In this document: piece by piece, positions 27,000 to 34,085 of the stretch | How positions within the stretch are numbered: position 1 is the stretch's first letter | Layout: each line of letters opens with the position of its first letter | Assembly: GCA_001449105.1 (NCBI GenBank) | Contig: LNIY01000079.1 | Coordinates: 1 to 64,000 of the forward strand | From: Caulobacter vibrioides | Lineage (GTDB): Bacteria; Pseudomonadota; Alphaproteobacteria; Caulobacterales; Caulobacteraceae | Length of the DNA stretch: 64,000 nucleotides | Direction of reading: 5' to 3' | Made by a program: the position numbers and the translations under genes | Notes under the pieces: model-generated | What the model saw: only the letters and a program-made list of their open reading frames with translations | Databases searched by the model: none | Told to the model about the DNA's origin: nothing

Positions 27000-27575
27000 T
27001 CAGTTCTGGGCCTCGAGCTCGACGACGAGGGTTCCGGCGTAGTCGCCGGCGACCATCGGCGTCCCGCCGCCGGTGACGGCGACGACGAGGTTCATCTGCC
27101 CGGCCGCGCCATTGGCGGTGGCCAGGTTGATCGGGGTGGTGGTCGCGCTCGTCCCCGACGCGCTGGCTCCGGCCCAGTCGGCCGTCAGCTGGAAGTCGAG
27201 GCGATCGCGGAAGCCCGGGGCGGTCGCGGCGCCGCCGACACGGCTCATGCCCGTGCCGTCGGTGCGCACCACCAGGCGGTGGGCCGAGTTGCAGACCACG
27301 GGGAAGGCCAGGCTGATCGAGGCGTCCCGCGGCTGGGCGGTCTGGGGATCGACGAACTGGGTGAAGCGCACCACCCCGGCCTGGCCGCCCTGGGCGGCGA
27401 AGCTGGTGTTGGCGCCGGCGGCCGCCGACGGCGGCGACAGCACGCAGGCGCTGGGCGCCTGGCCGATCAGCTGAAGCTGGCTAGAGGCCTCGTCGCCCGT
27501 GGGGAGCGTCTGGGCCGAAGCGGCGGCGACGACGCCAAGCGTCGCGGCGGCGGCAAGGAGAAGGACGGTCTTCAT
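27000..27575 (-). CDS. Spore-coat-U-like pilus subunit 7
   Basis: A 191-residue secreted subunit: MKTVLLLAAAATLGVVAAASA signal, then LQLIGQAPSACVLSPPSA with a first Cys, FPVVCNSAHRLVV with a second Cys, and a C-terminal strand GDYAGTLVVELEAQ. This two-Cys, single-domain plan is shared by all seven subunits here. Its start overlaps the end of the preceding gene by 4 bp, and it is the last subunit before the chaperone. Confidence 0.8.
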   Translation of the reverse strand: MKTVLLLAAAATLGVVAAASAQTLPTGDEASSQLQLIGQAPSACVLSPPSAAAGANTSFAAQGGQAGVVRFTQFVDPQTAQPRDASISLAFPVVCNSAHRLVVRTDGTGMSRVGGAATAPGFRDRLDFQLTADWAGASASGTSATTTPINLATANGAAGQMNLVVAVTGGGTPMVAGDYAGTLVVELEAQN

Positions 27576-28186
27576 TGGGGTTCCACCGTCAGGCGCAGGG
27601 TGTCGCGGTAGACGCCGGACACCAGCGGAGCATTGGTCTGCAGGTTCGTGGCGCCGGGCTGGATATCCAGCCGCAGGGTCACGTCGCCGACGACCGGCTG
27701 GTCGACCAGCTGGGCGCTGTCGCGGATGCGACGGGCGCTGGCGTCGGCCTCGAAGCGGTTATTGACCGGGCCCCAGGCCAGGGTGGCGGTGTAGGGCACC
27801 GCATCGCTGAAGCCGGTCGGCGCCGGGGTCAGGCCCAGCTCCGAACGCCACAGGCCGTTGTTCTGGCTCTCCAGCACGATCTGGTGGGCGTAGTTGCACA
27901 CCGCCGAGAAGTTGACCTGGGCCGAGGCGGCGCGGGTCGACAGGGTGACTGGATCGGTCAGCTGGTCGACCTGCAGGGTCCCGCCGGTCAGGCTCAGGAA
28001 GTTGACGACCTGGCCCGCGCCGATGGTCGGCGAGGCGATGGTGCAGACCTTCGGCACCTGGCCGCGCACGACGAAGTCGCGAGTGTTGTCGGTCTCCTGC
28101 GCGCGGGCCATCTGGGCCAGCATCAGCAAGGTCACGGCCGAGGCCCCGGCGAGAACGGCGGCCTTGAAGCGGTTGGTTCTGGTCAT
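27572..28186 (-). CDS. Spore-coat-U-like pilus subunit 6
   Basis: A 204-residue secreted subunit: signal ending QMARAQ, GQVPKVCTIASP, FSAVCNYAHQIVLES, and the C-terminal strand SGVYRDTLRLTVEPQ. GGGGAGGG precedes the ATG at 28186. In-frame codons upstream of it lack a signal peptide, so the longer frame is rejected. It is 14 nt downstream of subunit 5 and overlaps subunit 7. Confidence 0.8.
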   Translation of the reverse strand: MTRTNRFKAAVLAGASAVTLLMLAQMARAQETDNTRDFVVRGQVPKVCTIASPTIGAGQVVNFLSLTGGTLQVDQLTDPVTLSTRAASAQVNFSAVCNYAHQIVLESQNNGLWRSELGLTPAPTGFSDAVPYTATLAWGPVNNRFEADASARRIRDSAQLVDQPVVGDVTLRLDIQPGATNLQTNAPLVSGVYRDTLRLTVEPQ

Positions 28187-28200
28187 CGCGCCCTCCCCGC

Positions 28201-28767
28201 TCAGCTGACCGCCGCCAGGGTGACGACGATCGCCCCCTGGTAGGTGTCGTCGGCGACCGGCCGCAGGCTGGGGCCGCCGGACGTGGCGAAATTCGACAGG
28301 CTGATCGTGATCTGGCCCGAGCCGCCGCTGTCGCGGGTCTGCGAGGCGCCGGCGTTGGCGGTCGCGCCCGTCGAGTAGCTGGCGTCCACCGGCGTCCAGC
28401 CCGAGGCCGTGGCCGTGTAGTCGACCGCCCGCGAGAAGCCCGAGGGCGGCGCGTTCGTGAAGGCCTGGGCCGTCATCTGGGTGGCCGCGATGCTCAGCTG
28501 GCTGGGCGCGCCGCACTGGGTTCCGGTCAGCACCTTGGGAGGGGCCGAGAGGCTGGGCAGCAGCAGGCCCGTGGTGGTGTCGATCATCACCCCGACGTCG
28601 AACAGGTTGTCGCCGTCGCTGAGGTCGCCGATCGTGCAGATGTTGTCGGGCACGGTGGCGGTGATCTGGATCGGCCCGACGCTGTCGGACGGCCCGTAGG
28701 TCTGGGCCGAAGCGACGCCGGCGATCGCCAGGGGCGCCAGGGCGATAAGGAAAAGTGCGCGCCGCAT
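28201..28767 (-). CDS. Spore-coat-U-like pilus subunit 5
   Basis: A 188-residue secreted subunit: MRRALFLIALAPLAIAGVASA signal, VPDNICTIGDL with the first Cys, LTGTQCGAPSQLSIAATQ with the second, and the C-terminal strand DTYQGAIVVTLAAVS. The C-terminal beta strand with alternating hydrophobics suits donor-strand assembly. It lies 3 nt after subunit 4. Confidence 0.8.
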   Translation of the reverse strand: MRRALFLIALAPLAIAGVASAQTYGPSDSVGPIQITATVPDNICTIGDLSDGDNLFDVGVMIDTTTGLLLPSLSAPPKVLTGTQCGAPSQLSIAATQMTAQAFTNAPPSGFSRAVDYTATASGWTPVDASYSTGATANAGASQTRDSGGSGQITISLSNFATSGGPSLRPVADDTYQGAIVVTLAAVS

Positions 28768-28770
28768 GGT

Positions 28771-29358
28771 TCAGCTCCCCGAGGCGGCCAGGCCCGCGTC
28801 GGGCCCGAGGGTGATGGTGACGAGCGCCAGGTACGCGCCCGGCTGCAACTGGCTGTCGGTGGCCGTGGCGAAGTCCGAGACCACGAGGGTCAGGTCGGTC
28901 TCCCTGGGCGCGCTACTGGTCGAGGGTGACCCGACGCCCGAGGTGCTGTTGGCGGCGGTGCGGACCGTGGCCGACGTCGCGCCCCAGGCGCTGATCGTGC
29001 AGGTGTAGTCCACCGAGCCGACGAAACCGGGCTGGGTCGTTGTTCCGGTCACCGCCAGCGGCGAGGCCGTGATGGCCAGGGCCGCGCCGGCGTAATTGCA
29101 GAAGGTGCCGGGCAGCTGGATCGACTGGTTGGCGATGCTCGCCAGCCGGCCCGCCCGGGCGCCCGAACTCTCCGAGATCTGGCCCAGGGCCAGGGCGCCG
29201 GGATTCGGCGCGCCCAGGACGCAGACCTGGGCGACCTGGGCGTCGAGCCCGACGGTTCCCTTGACGGGATCCTGGGCCCAGGCGCCGGTCGCCCCGGCCA
29301 GCGGGGCGAGAAGAGCGGTCGCCGCGAGTCCGACAAGGCAGGTTCGGTGCAGGATCAT
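28771..29358 (-). CDS. Spore-coat-U-like pilus subunit 4
   Basis: A 195-residue secreted subunit: signal ending TGAWAQ, DAQVAQVCVLGAPNPG, LPGTFCNYAGAALAITASP, and the C-terminal strand GAYLALVTITLGPDA followed by a short tail (GLAASGS). It carries an extra Cys (YTCTISAW), so an additional or alternative disulfide is possible. It lies 16 nt after subunit 3. Confidence 0.8.
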   Translation of the reverse strand: MILHRTCLVGLAATALLAPLAGATGAWAQDPVKGTVGLDAQVAQVCVLGAPNPGALALGQISESSGARAGRLASIANQSIQLPGTFCNYAGAALAITASPLAVTGTTTQPGFVGSVDYTCTISAWGATSATVRTAANSTSGVGSPSTSSAPRETDLTLVVSDFATATDSQLQPGAYLALVTITLGPDAGLAASGS

Positions 29359-29374
29359 GACGACCTTTCTCCCC

Positions 29375-29938
29375 TCAGGTGGCCGGAGCCAAAGTCACCG
29401 CCACCGAGCCCGAATAGGACCCGGAGACGAGCCGACCGCCGGCCGGCGTGGCCGCGTCGGCGAAGCTGACGACGATGTCGCTGGCGAAGATGCCGGTGGT
29501 GCTGGCAGCCCCGCCGCCGGAGGCCAGGGTGCTGTCGGAGGCCGACACCGAGCCGCTCGCGGGCGAAGCCGAGGCAGTGGCCGTGTAGTCGATCCGCCGC
29601 TCGAACCCGGTCGGGGCCGTGCTGGTGAAGCTGGTGTTGAAGATCGGCTGGGCCTCGACGGCCATGGTCGCCGAAACCCCGTTGCACCAGCCGTTCAGCG
29701 TGGCCGTACGGCTGGTCAGCTTGGGCGCGTCGAGCCGGCCGATGGCCGAGACGTCGCCGGTCTGCAGCGACAGTTCGCCCAGATCCAGGACCACGTTGTC
29801 GGTCACGAACAGGCAGCGGTTGGCCACTGTGCCGTTGACCTGCACCGTGCCCGTCACGCTCTGGGCCTGGGCCTGTCCCGAGGCGGCGGCGAGCGCGAGG
29901 CCCGCCGCGGCGACGGTCAGGAGAAAGGTGCTACGCAT
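29375..29938 (-). CDS. Spore-coat-U-like pilus subunit 3
   Basis: A 187-residue secreted subunit: signal ending GQAQAQ, NGTVANRCLFVTDNVVLD, LNGWCNGVSATMAVEAQP, and the C-terminal strand GSYSGSVAVTLAPAT. The sequence VTGTVQVNGTVANRC closely parallels VTGTVNVTGSVAAKC of subunit 2, which points to gene duplication. Confidence 0.82.
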   Translation of the reverse strand: MRSTFLLTVAAAGLALAAASGQAQAQSVTGTVQVNGTVANRCLFVTDNVVLDLGELSLQTGDVSAIGRLDAPKLTSRTATLNGWCNGVSATMAVEAQPIFNTSFTSTAPTGFERRIDYTATASASPASGSVSASDSTLASGGGAASTTGIFASDIVVSFADAATPAGGRLVSGSYSGSVAVTLAPAT

Positions 29939-29963
29939 GGCGCTTCCTCCCTCTTCCGCCCGC

Positions 29964-30551
29964 TCACGAAGGCTCGATGGTGATCGAGATCGTGCTCGAG
30001 TAGTTGCCGGCCATCAGCAGGGCGCCCGAGGCGGTGTTCAGGGCGTAGGCCTTGACCGTCAGGTTGCCGGCGCTGTTGGCCAGGCTGTTCGACAGCGACT
30101 GGACCGTGGCGGCCGGCAGGGCGGCGGCGGTCACGTAGCTGACGGTCTGGGTCGTGCTGTTGGCCAGGGCGGCGTCCAGCGCGGCGGTGTAGTCGATGAC
30201 GCCGGTGTAGCCGGTCGGCGCGGTGGCGCTGGGGGTCAGGGCCAGGCGGGTCGAGCTCAGGGTCACCTTGGGGGCGGCGCTGTTGCAGTTCACCCGGAAC
30301 TGGGTGGAGCCGCCGGGGCTGGCGTTGGTCGAGCCCGACAGGGTGGTCGACAGGGTGCCGTCGGCCTGGGCCAGCTCGCCCAGCGGGATCGAGCCCGAGA
30401 ACGTGCCGCCGCTGCCGCCGGTGATGACGACGCACTTGGCCGCGACGCTGCCGGTGACGTTGACCGTGCCGGTGACCGTCTGGGCCATGGCGGCCGGGGC
30501 GATCGCCAGGCTGAGCAGGGCGGCGGCGCCGAGAAGGATCGTCTTCTTCAT
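29964..30551 (-). CDS. Spore-coat-U-like pilus subunit 2 (candidate major pilin)
   Basis: A 195-residue secreted subunit: MKKTILLGAAALLSLAIAPA signal, TVNVTGSVAAKCVVITGG, FRVNCNSAAPKVTLSST, and the C-terminal strand GNYSSTISITIEPS. It has 117 bp of spacing upstream, the longest inside the cluster, and a good ribosome site (AGAG). It looks like a major subunit, but that is a guess from composition and position. Confidence 0.82.
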   Translation of the reverse strand: MKKTILLGAAALLSLAIAPAAMAQTVTGTVNVTGSVAAKCVVITGGSGGTFSGSIPLGELAQADGTLSTTLSGSTNASPGGSTQFRVNCNSAAPKVTLSSTRLALTPSATAPTGYTGVIDYTAALDAALANSTTQTVSYVTAAALPAATVQSLSNSLANSAGNLTVKAYALNTASGALLMAGNYSSTISITIEPS

Positions 30552-30615
30552 CTCTTCACTCCCAAAGTCTTGTGTCGGACGGGCCGACTTCTGATTGTTC
30601 CGGGGCTTGCACCCC

Positions 30616-30651
30616 CTCCCCCTTCAAAGGACGCCGGATCCGCCGGGGGAG
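30616..30651 (-). other. Possible stem-loop between subunits 1 and 2
   Basis: CTCCCCC (30616-30622) can pair with GGGGGAG (30645-30651) across a 22-nt loop. There is no T-run. It could tune relative expression of subunit 1 and the rest of the cluster. Weak evidence. Confidence 0.3.
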
Positions 30652-30668
30652 CGGGCCCGGAAGGCGGG

Positions 30669-31340
30669 TCACGGCGAGACGCTGAGCGTCACCGTGAGCG
30701 AGTCCGAATAGGTGTTGGCGGCCGCCAGGATCTGGGCGCCGGCATACGCCGCGCGATGGATCCGCAGGTACGAGCCGGAAACGTCGTAGGAAGAGCCGTT
30801 CAGGCGCAGGCCCTGGCTGGTGCTGGCCGGCCCCTTGAAGCCGCAGGTCGCGCCCGAAGTGCTCTTCAGGTCGCCTGTGTCGCAGGTGGCGCTGGCCGTC
30901 CCGACGCCCGCGTCGCCGACCAGGTTCAGGTCGACCAGATAGGGCGCGAGATTGGTGTAGCCGGTCGCCGGCGTGACGCTGGAGGCGAGCAGGCCGCCAT
31001 TGGTAGAGACGACCGCGGCCCGGAACGGCACCGTGCATTGCAGAGTGAAGGGGAAGTCCGCCGTGAAGGCGTTGTTGACCTCGCCGACATTGGTCGACCC
31101 GCTGGGCGCTTGGCCCGGCGCGAAGCCGCAGCGGCCGCCCACGGAAGCCGTCACCGGAATGGACAGGACGATGTTGGACGGCGAGCCGCCAGCGTAGGCC
31201 GTAACCTGCGCCCGGCTTTCCGTCACGCTCGCGGCCAGGATCATTCCCGCCAGCAAGCTCCCGCCAAGTATCCAGTCCCTATAGGACGGCTTGCGCTGGG
31301 TGCGCACGGCGCGAGGAAGCGTCAGTTGCTTGCCAGCCAT
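30669..31340 (-). CDS. Spore-coat-U-like pilus subunit 1
   Basis: A 223-residue secreted protein, the first of the cluster. A long basic N-region (residues 1-22) precedes the hydrophobic core ILGGSLLAGMILAASV. Then come ASVGGRCGFAPGQ, FTLQCTVPFRAAVVSTNG, an extra Cys pair (SATCDTGDL, ATCGFKG), and the C-terminal strand NTYSDSLTVTLSVSP. The extra cysteines and lower-GC-biased 5' end set it apart from the other subunits. It could be a base or minor subunit. Confidence 0.78.
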   Translation of the reverse strand: MAGKQLTLPRAVRTQRKPSYRDWILGGSLLAGMILAASVTESRAQVTAYAGGSPSNIVLSIPVTASVGGRCGFAPGQAPSGSTNVGEVNNAFTADFPFTLQCTVPFRAAVVSTNGGLLASSVTPATGYTNLAPYLVDLNLVGDAGVGTASATCDTGDLKSTSGATCGFKGPASTSQGLRLNGSSYDVSGSYLRIHRAAYAGAQILAAANTYSDSLTVTLSVSP

Positions 31341-31678
31341 GTCCCAGACCCCGTTTCTCTTAACAAGTTCTTAAGAACGATTGCAGAGAAGCGGAGACCT
31401 GAAATCCCCCAGCTTGGGTAGCTAGTACAGTTTCACCCAGCAGGAGAATTTGAATAAAATACGGACGCCTACAGCGCGCTTAGTAATACAAATGTATATA
31501 TCCAAACCTCAGTGATAAGCATTCTCAAAAATCATGCGACAAACCGACGCTACGCAACATCTAGTAATCCCAGGTTGTGGATAAGTTATCCTTAGAAGGC
31601 TTTAACTGCATAACAAAGTCGGCTCAGCCAAAGCAGTTGGGTCCAGCGTCGGTCAAAAGACCGGCGAGGGAGGGAAAG
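31341..31678. promoter_or_regulatory. 338-bp divergent AT-rich region between pilus cluster and second LuxR-type gene
   Basis: No gene was found. It should hold promoters in both directions. It contains the palindrome GTTCTTAAGAAC at 31367-31378, TAGTAA at 31481-31486 and 31562-31567, and a near match to the CATTCTTA motif at 31520. The AT content is well above the window average. Confidence 0.5.
31367..31378. promoter_or_regulatory. 12-bp palindrome before the chaperone-usher cluster
   Basis: GTTCTTAAGAAC is a perfect palindrome 27 bp upstream of the first subunit start. It may be an operator or part of the promoter. Its half-site TTCTTA also occurs in the motifs near 20820, 21663 and 22040. 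Confidence 0.45.
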
Positions 31679-32257
31679 ATGGACGGCTCTCACGCCGCTG
31701 CTATCGTCGACACAAGCGCGGTGCGCTTTTGTCTCGACGAAGACCAGATCGCTCGCATCGTCATCGACCAGACCGCCACGGTGCTCTGGCGCTCGCGCGC
31801 CGCCGCCGTCCTGCTGTCGGGCCAAAGCCCGCTGGTCGACCGCGGCGGCAAGATCGGCGGCGTCGATCGACGCACCCATCACTTCCTGATGGAACGCATG
31901 GCCGAGGCCCTTACCGGCCAGGAGGTCTGCCAGTTCCTTGAAAGCGACGACGGGGACCGGCGCTTCCTGCTGCGCATGCGCGCGGTGCAGGACGGCGACC
32001 AGCTGGCGCTGGTGATCGTGCTCAAGGACTTCGACGCCCCGGCCCACCTGCCCCGCCTGGGCGCGCTGTTCGGTCTCAGCATCATGGAGGCCCGGATCCT
32101 GGCCGAGATCATCGCCGGCCACAGCGCCGACAGGATCGCCGAGATCAAGGGCGTGTCGGTCCTCACCGTCCGCACCCACATCAAGCACATTCACGGCAAG
32201 ATGGGCGTGCGCTCCAAGGAAGAGATCCTGGCGACGGTGATCAAGATCTTCGCCTGA
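31679..32257 (+). CDS. LuxR-type HTH transcription regulator
   Basis: A 192-residue regulator: PAS-like N-terminal half (CLDEDQIARIVIDQTATVLW), then a LuxR/GerE HTH at about 128-190 (FGLSIMEARILAEIIAGHSA, SVLTVRTHIKHIHGKMGVRS). No known ligand or receiver domain is seen. The ATG at 31679 has GAGGGAGGGA upstream; a GTG at 31577 would add 34 residues from AT-rich leader. It is divergent from the pilus cluster and similar in build to the 21019 regulator, so it is the best candidate to control the pilus. Confidence 0.85.
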   Translation: MDGSHAAAIVDTSAVRFCLDEDQIARIVIDQTATVLWRSRAAAVLLSGQSPLVDRGGKIGGVDRRTHHFLMERMAEALTGQEVCQFLESDDGDRRFLLRMRAVQDGDQLALVIVLKDFDAPAHLPRLGALFGLSIMEARILAEIIAGHSADRIAEIKGVSVLTVRTHIKHIHGKMGVRSKEEILATVIKIFA

Positions 32258-32261
32258 CGCC

Positions 32262-34085
32262 TCAGGCGGCCGCCGCGCCCCGCACGGCCAAGGCCAGAAG
32301 CCGCTCGCTGAAGGTCTTTGGCTCGTCAAGGCCCAGCCGGCGAAGGCCTGGCTCGGGCGCCGGTGCGCCGAGGCCCTTCCAGACATAGGCCATCAGCGCG
32401 CGCGGATCGCCCTGAGCGGCCTTCAGGCGCCCCAGCACCGGCAGCAGCCCCTGCTCCACGGCGTCGAAATCCGAGCCGAACGGCAACAGCGGCGCCAGAC
32501 CCGCGTCCTTTGCCGGCTTCAACGCCTCGGCGATCCGCTCGGGCGTATTTCGGCGGAAGGCCTCGGGGATGACATAGCCGGCCTCGACCTTTCCCGCCTG
32601 CTTGGCGGCTTCCAGCAGCTGCGGCTGGAAGCGGGAGTCCGCGATATTCAGCATGCGGACGACAGTGTCGCGATCGGTGCGGCCGCGCAGGTCGGCGACG
32701 CCGTACTCGGTGACGACCACGTCCTTCAGGTGCCGCGGGATCGTGCCGTGAGCGTAGGACCACAGGATGTTCGACGCCGCCTTGCGGCCGCTTCCGCGCA
32801 CCGCCGGCAGGGTGATGATCGAGCGCGCGCCCTCCAGGGCGAAGGCCTGCGCGACGAAGTTGTACTGCCCGCCCACCCCGCTGACCACGCGCCCGTTGTC
32901 GAGGCCGTCGGAGACAGCCGCGCCCAGCAGGGTTGCCATCATGGCGGTGTTGACGAAACGGGCGTCGACCCGGGCGGCGCGGCGCCCCGCTTCGTCGCCA
33001 TAGATCTCGTTGATGCCCGAGATGGCCTGCATCTGGAATTTCGCCCGCTCGTCCTCCGGCATCTCGCGCAAGGCTCGGTAGAAGGCGCGCGGGCCGAGGA
33101 AGAAACCGCCGTGCAGCACCGCGCCATCGACCTGGCGCTTGAGCACGCCCGCCCGCCACAGGTCGAGCAGGCAGTCGACGAACATCTCGGTGGCGGCGTA
33201 GAGGCCCGTCTCGAACGGCCCGCAGGCGACCGGCGCGGCCTGGTCGGGCGACAGGCGCCGGACGGTGTCGACGAAGACGTCGGGCCGACGGTGACGCACG
33301 ATCAGGCCTTGCGCCACCGCGTCGCTGATCGCGCCGATGCCCATCTGGATCGTGCCGCCGTCGCGCACCAGCGAGGCGGCGTGGAAGCCGATGGCGTAGG
33401 AGGCGTCCGGGATCGGCTCCTTGGGCGGGGCGAACAGCGGGAACTGCACGTCCGGTCCGTCGAGCAGATGGCTGAAGACGTCGGTCGGCAGTTCGCCGTC
33501 GCCGGGCATGAACGGCAGCTCGTCGTTGACCTGGCCGACCAGCAGGAAGTCGGCCTCCCCCGCCCTTCGCGCCGCCAGCAGATCCAGCGTGATGTCGGTA
33601 TTGCACGACAGGCTCAGGCGATCGCCCCGCCTGGCCACCAGTTGGGCGACGACATTGACGCCGCGTTCGCGCAGGTAGCCGGCGGCGTGGGTGTAGTTGG
33701 CCGAGATGTAGCTGCGCTGGGCGCAGGGCGTGTTCAGCCGCGTGCCGGCCTGGAAGAAGAATTCGTCGACCTCGATGTTGGACGGCAGGGCGTCGCGTCG
33801 CTGCAGCTCGGCATAGGCCAGCGCCGGATAGCCGCCGAGCGTGCGCTCGATGATCGGCCCGAGAAAGCGCTTCTCCAGGTCCGACTTGGGGCGCGGCGGC
33901 TCCAGGGTCAGGGCCGTGAAGACGTGCAGGTGTACCGACGGGTCCTTCAGGGCCCGCGCCACCAGGGCGTTGACCACGTGGTTGGCCTTGCCCAGGCCCA
34001 GCGGCAGGCCCAGCACGATGCGGCGGCCGACGCGTTCGACGATCGCGTCGGCCAGGGCGTCCGGGTCGGTAAAGTGGGGCGTCAT
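32262..34085 (-). CDS. Acetyl-CoA hydrolase/transferase family protein
   Basis: A 607-residue member of the acetyl-CoA hydrolase / CoA-transferase family I. Family motifs: SGVGGQYNFVAQAF and TEYGVADLRGRTD, where the second normally follows the active region of the C-terminal domain. It would move or hydrolyse CoA from short acyl-CoAs. It is longer than the usual 430-500 residue forms. The ATG overlaps the upstream stop (ATGA), so it is translated with the beta-oxidation genes. The exact substrate cannot be read from the sequence. It ends 4 nt from the convergent LuxR-type gene. Confidence 0.82.
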   Translation of the reverse strand: MTPHFTDPDALADAIVERVGRRIVLGLPLGLGKANHVVNALVARALKDPSVHLHVFTALTLEPPRPKSDLEKRFLGPIIERTLGGYPALAYAELQRRDALPSNIEVDEFFFQAGTRLNTPCAQRSYISANYTHAAGYLRERGVNVVAQLVARRGDRLSLSCNTDITLDLLAARRAGEADFLLVGQVNDELPFMPGDGELPTDVFSHLLDGPDVQFPLFAPPKEPIPDASYAIGFHAASLVRDGGTIQMGIGAISDAVAQGLIVRHRRPDVFVDTVRRLSPDQAAPVACGPFETGLYAATEMFVDCLLDLWRAGVLKRQVDGAVLHGGFFLGPRAFYRALREMPEDERAKFQMQAISGINEIYGDEAGRRAARVDARFVNTAMMATLLGAAVSDGLDNGRVVSGVGGQYNFVAQAFALEGARSIITLPAVRGSGRKAASNILWSYAHGTIPRHLKDVVVTEYGVADLRGRTDRDTVVRMLNIADSRFQPQLLEAAKQAGKVEAGYVIPEAFRRNTPERIAEALKPAKDAGLAPLLPFGSDFDAVEQGLLPVLGRLKAAQGDPRALMAYVWKGLGAPAPEPGLRRLGLDEPKTFSERLLALAVRGAAAA

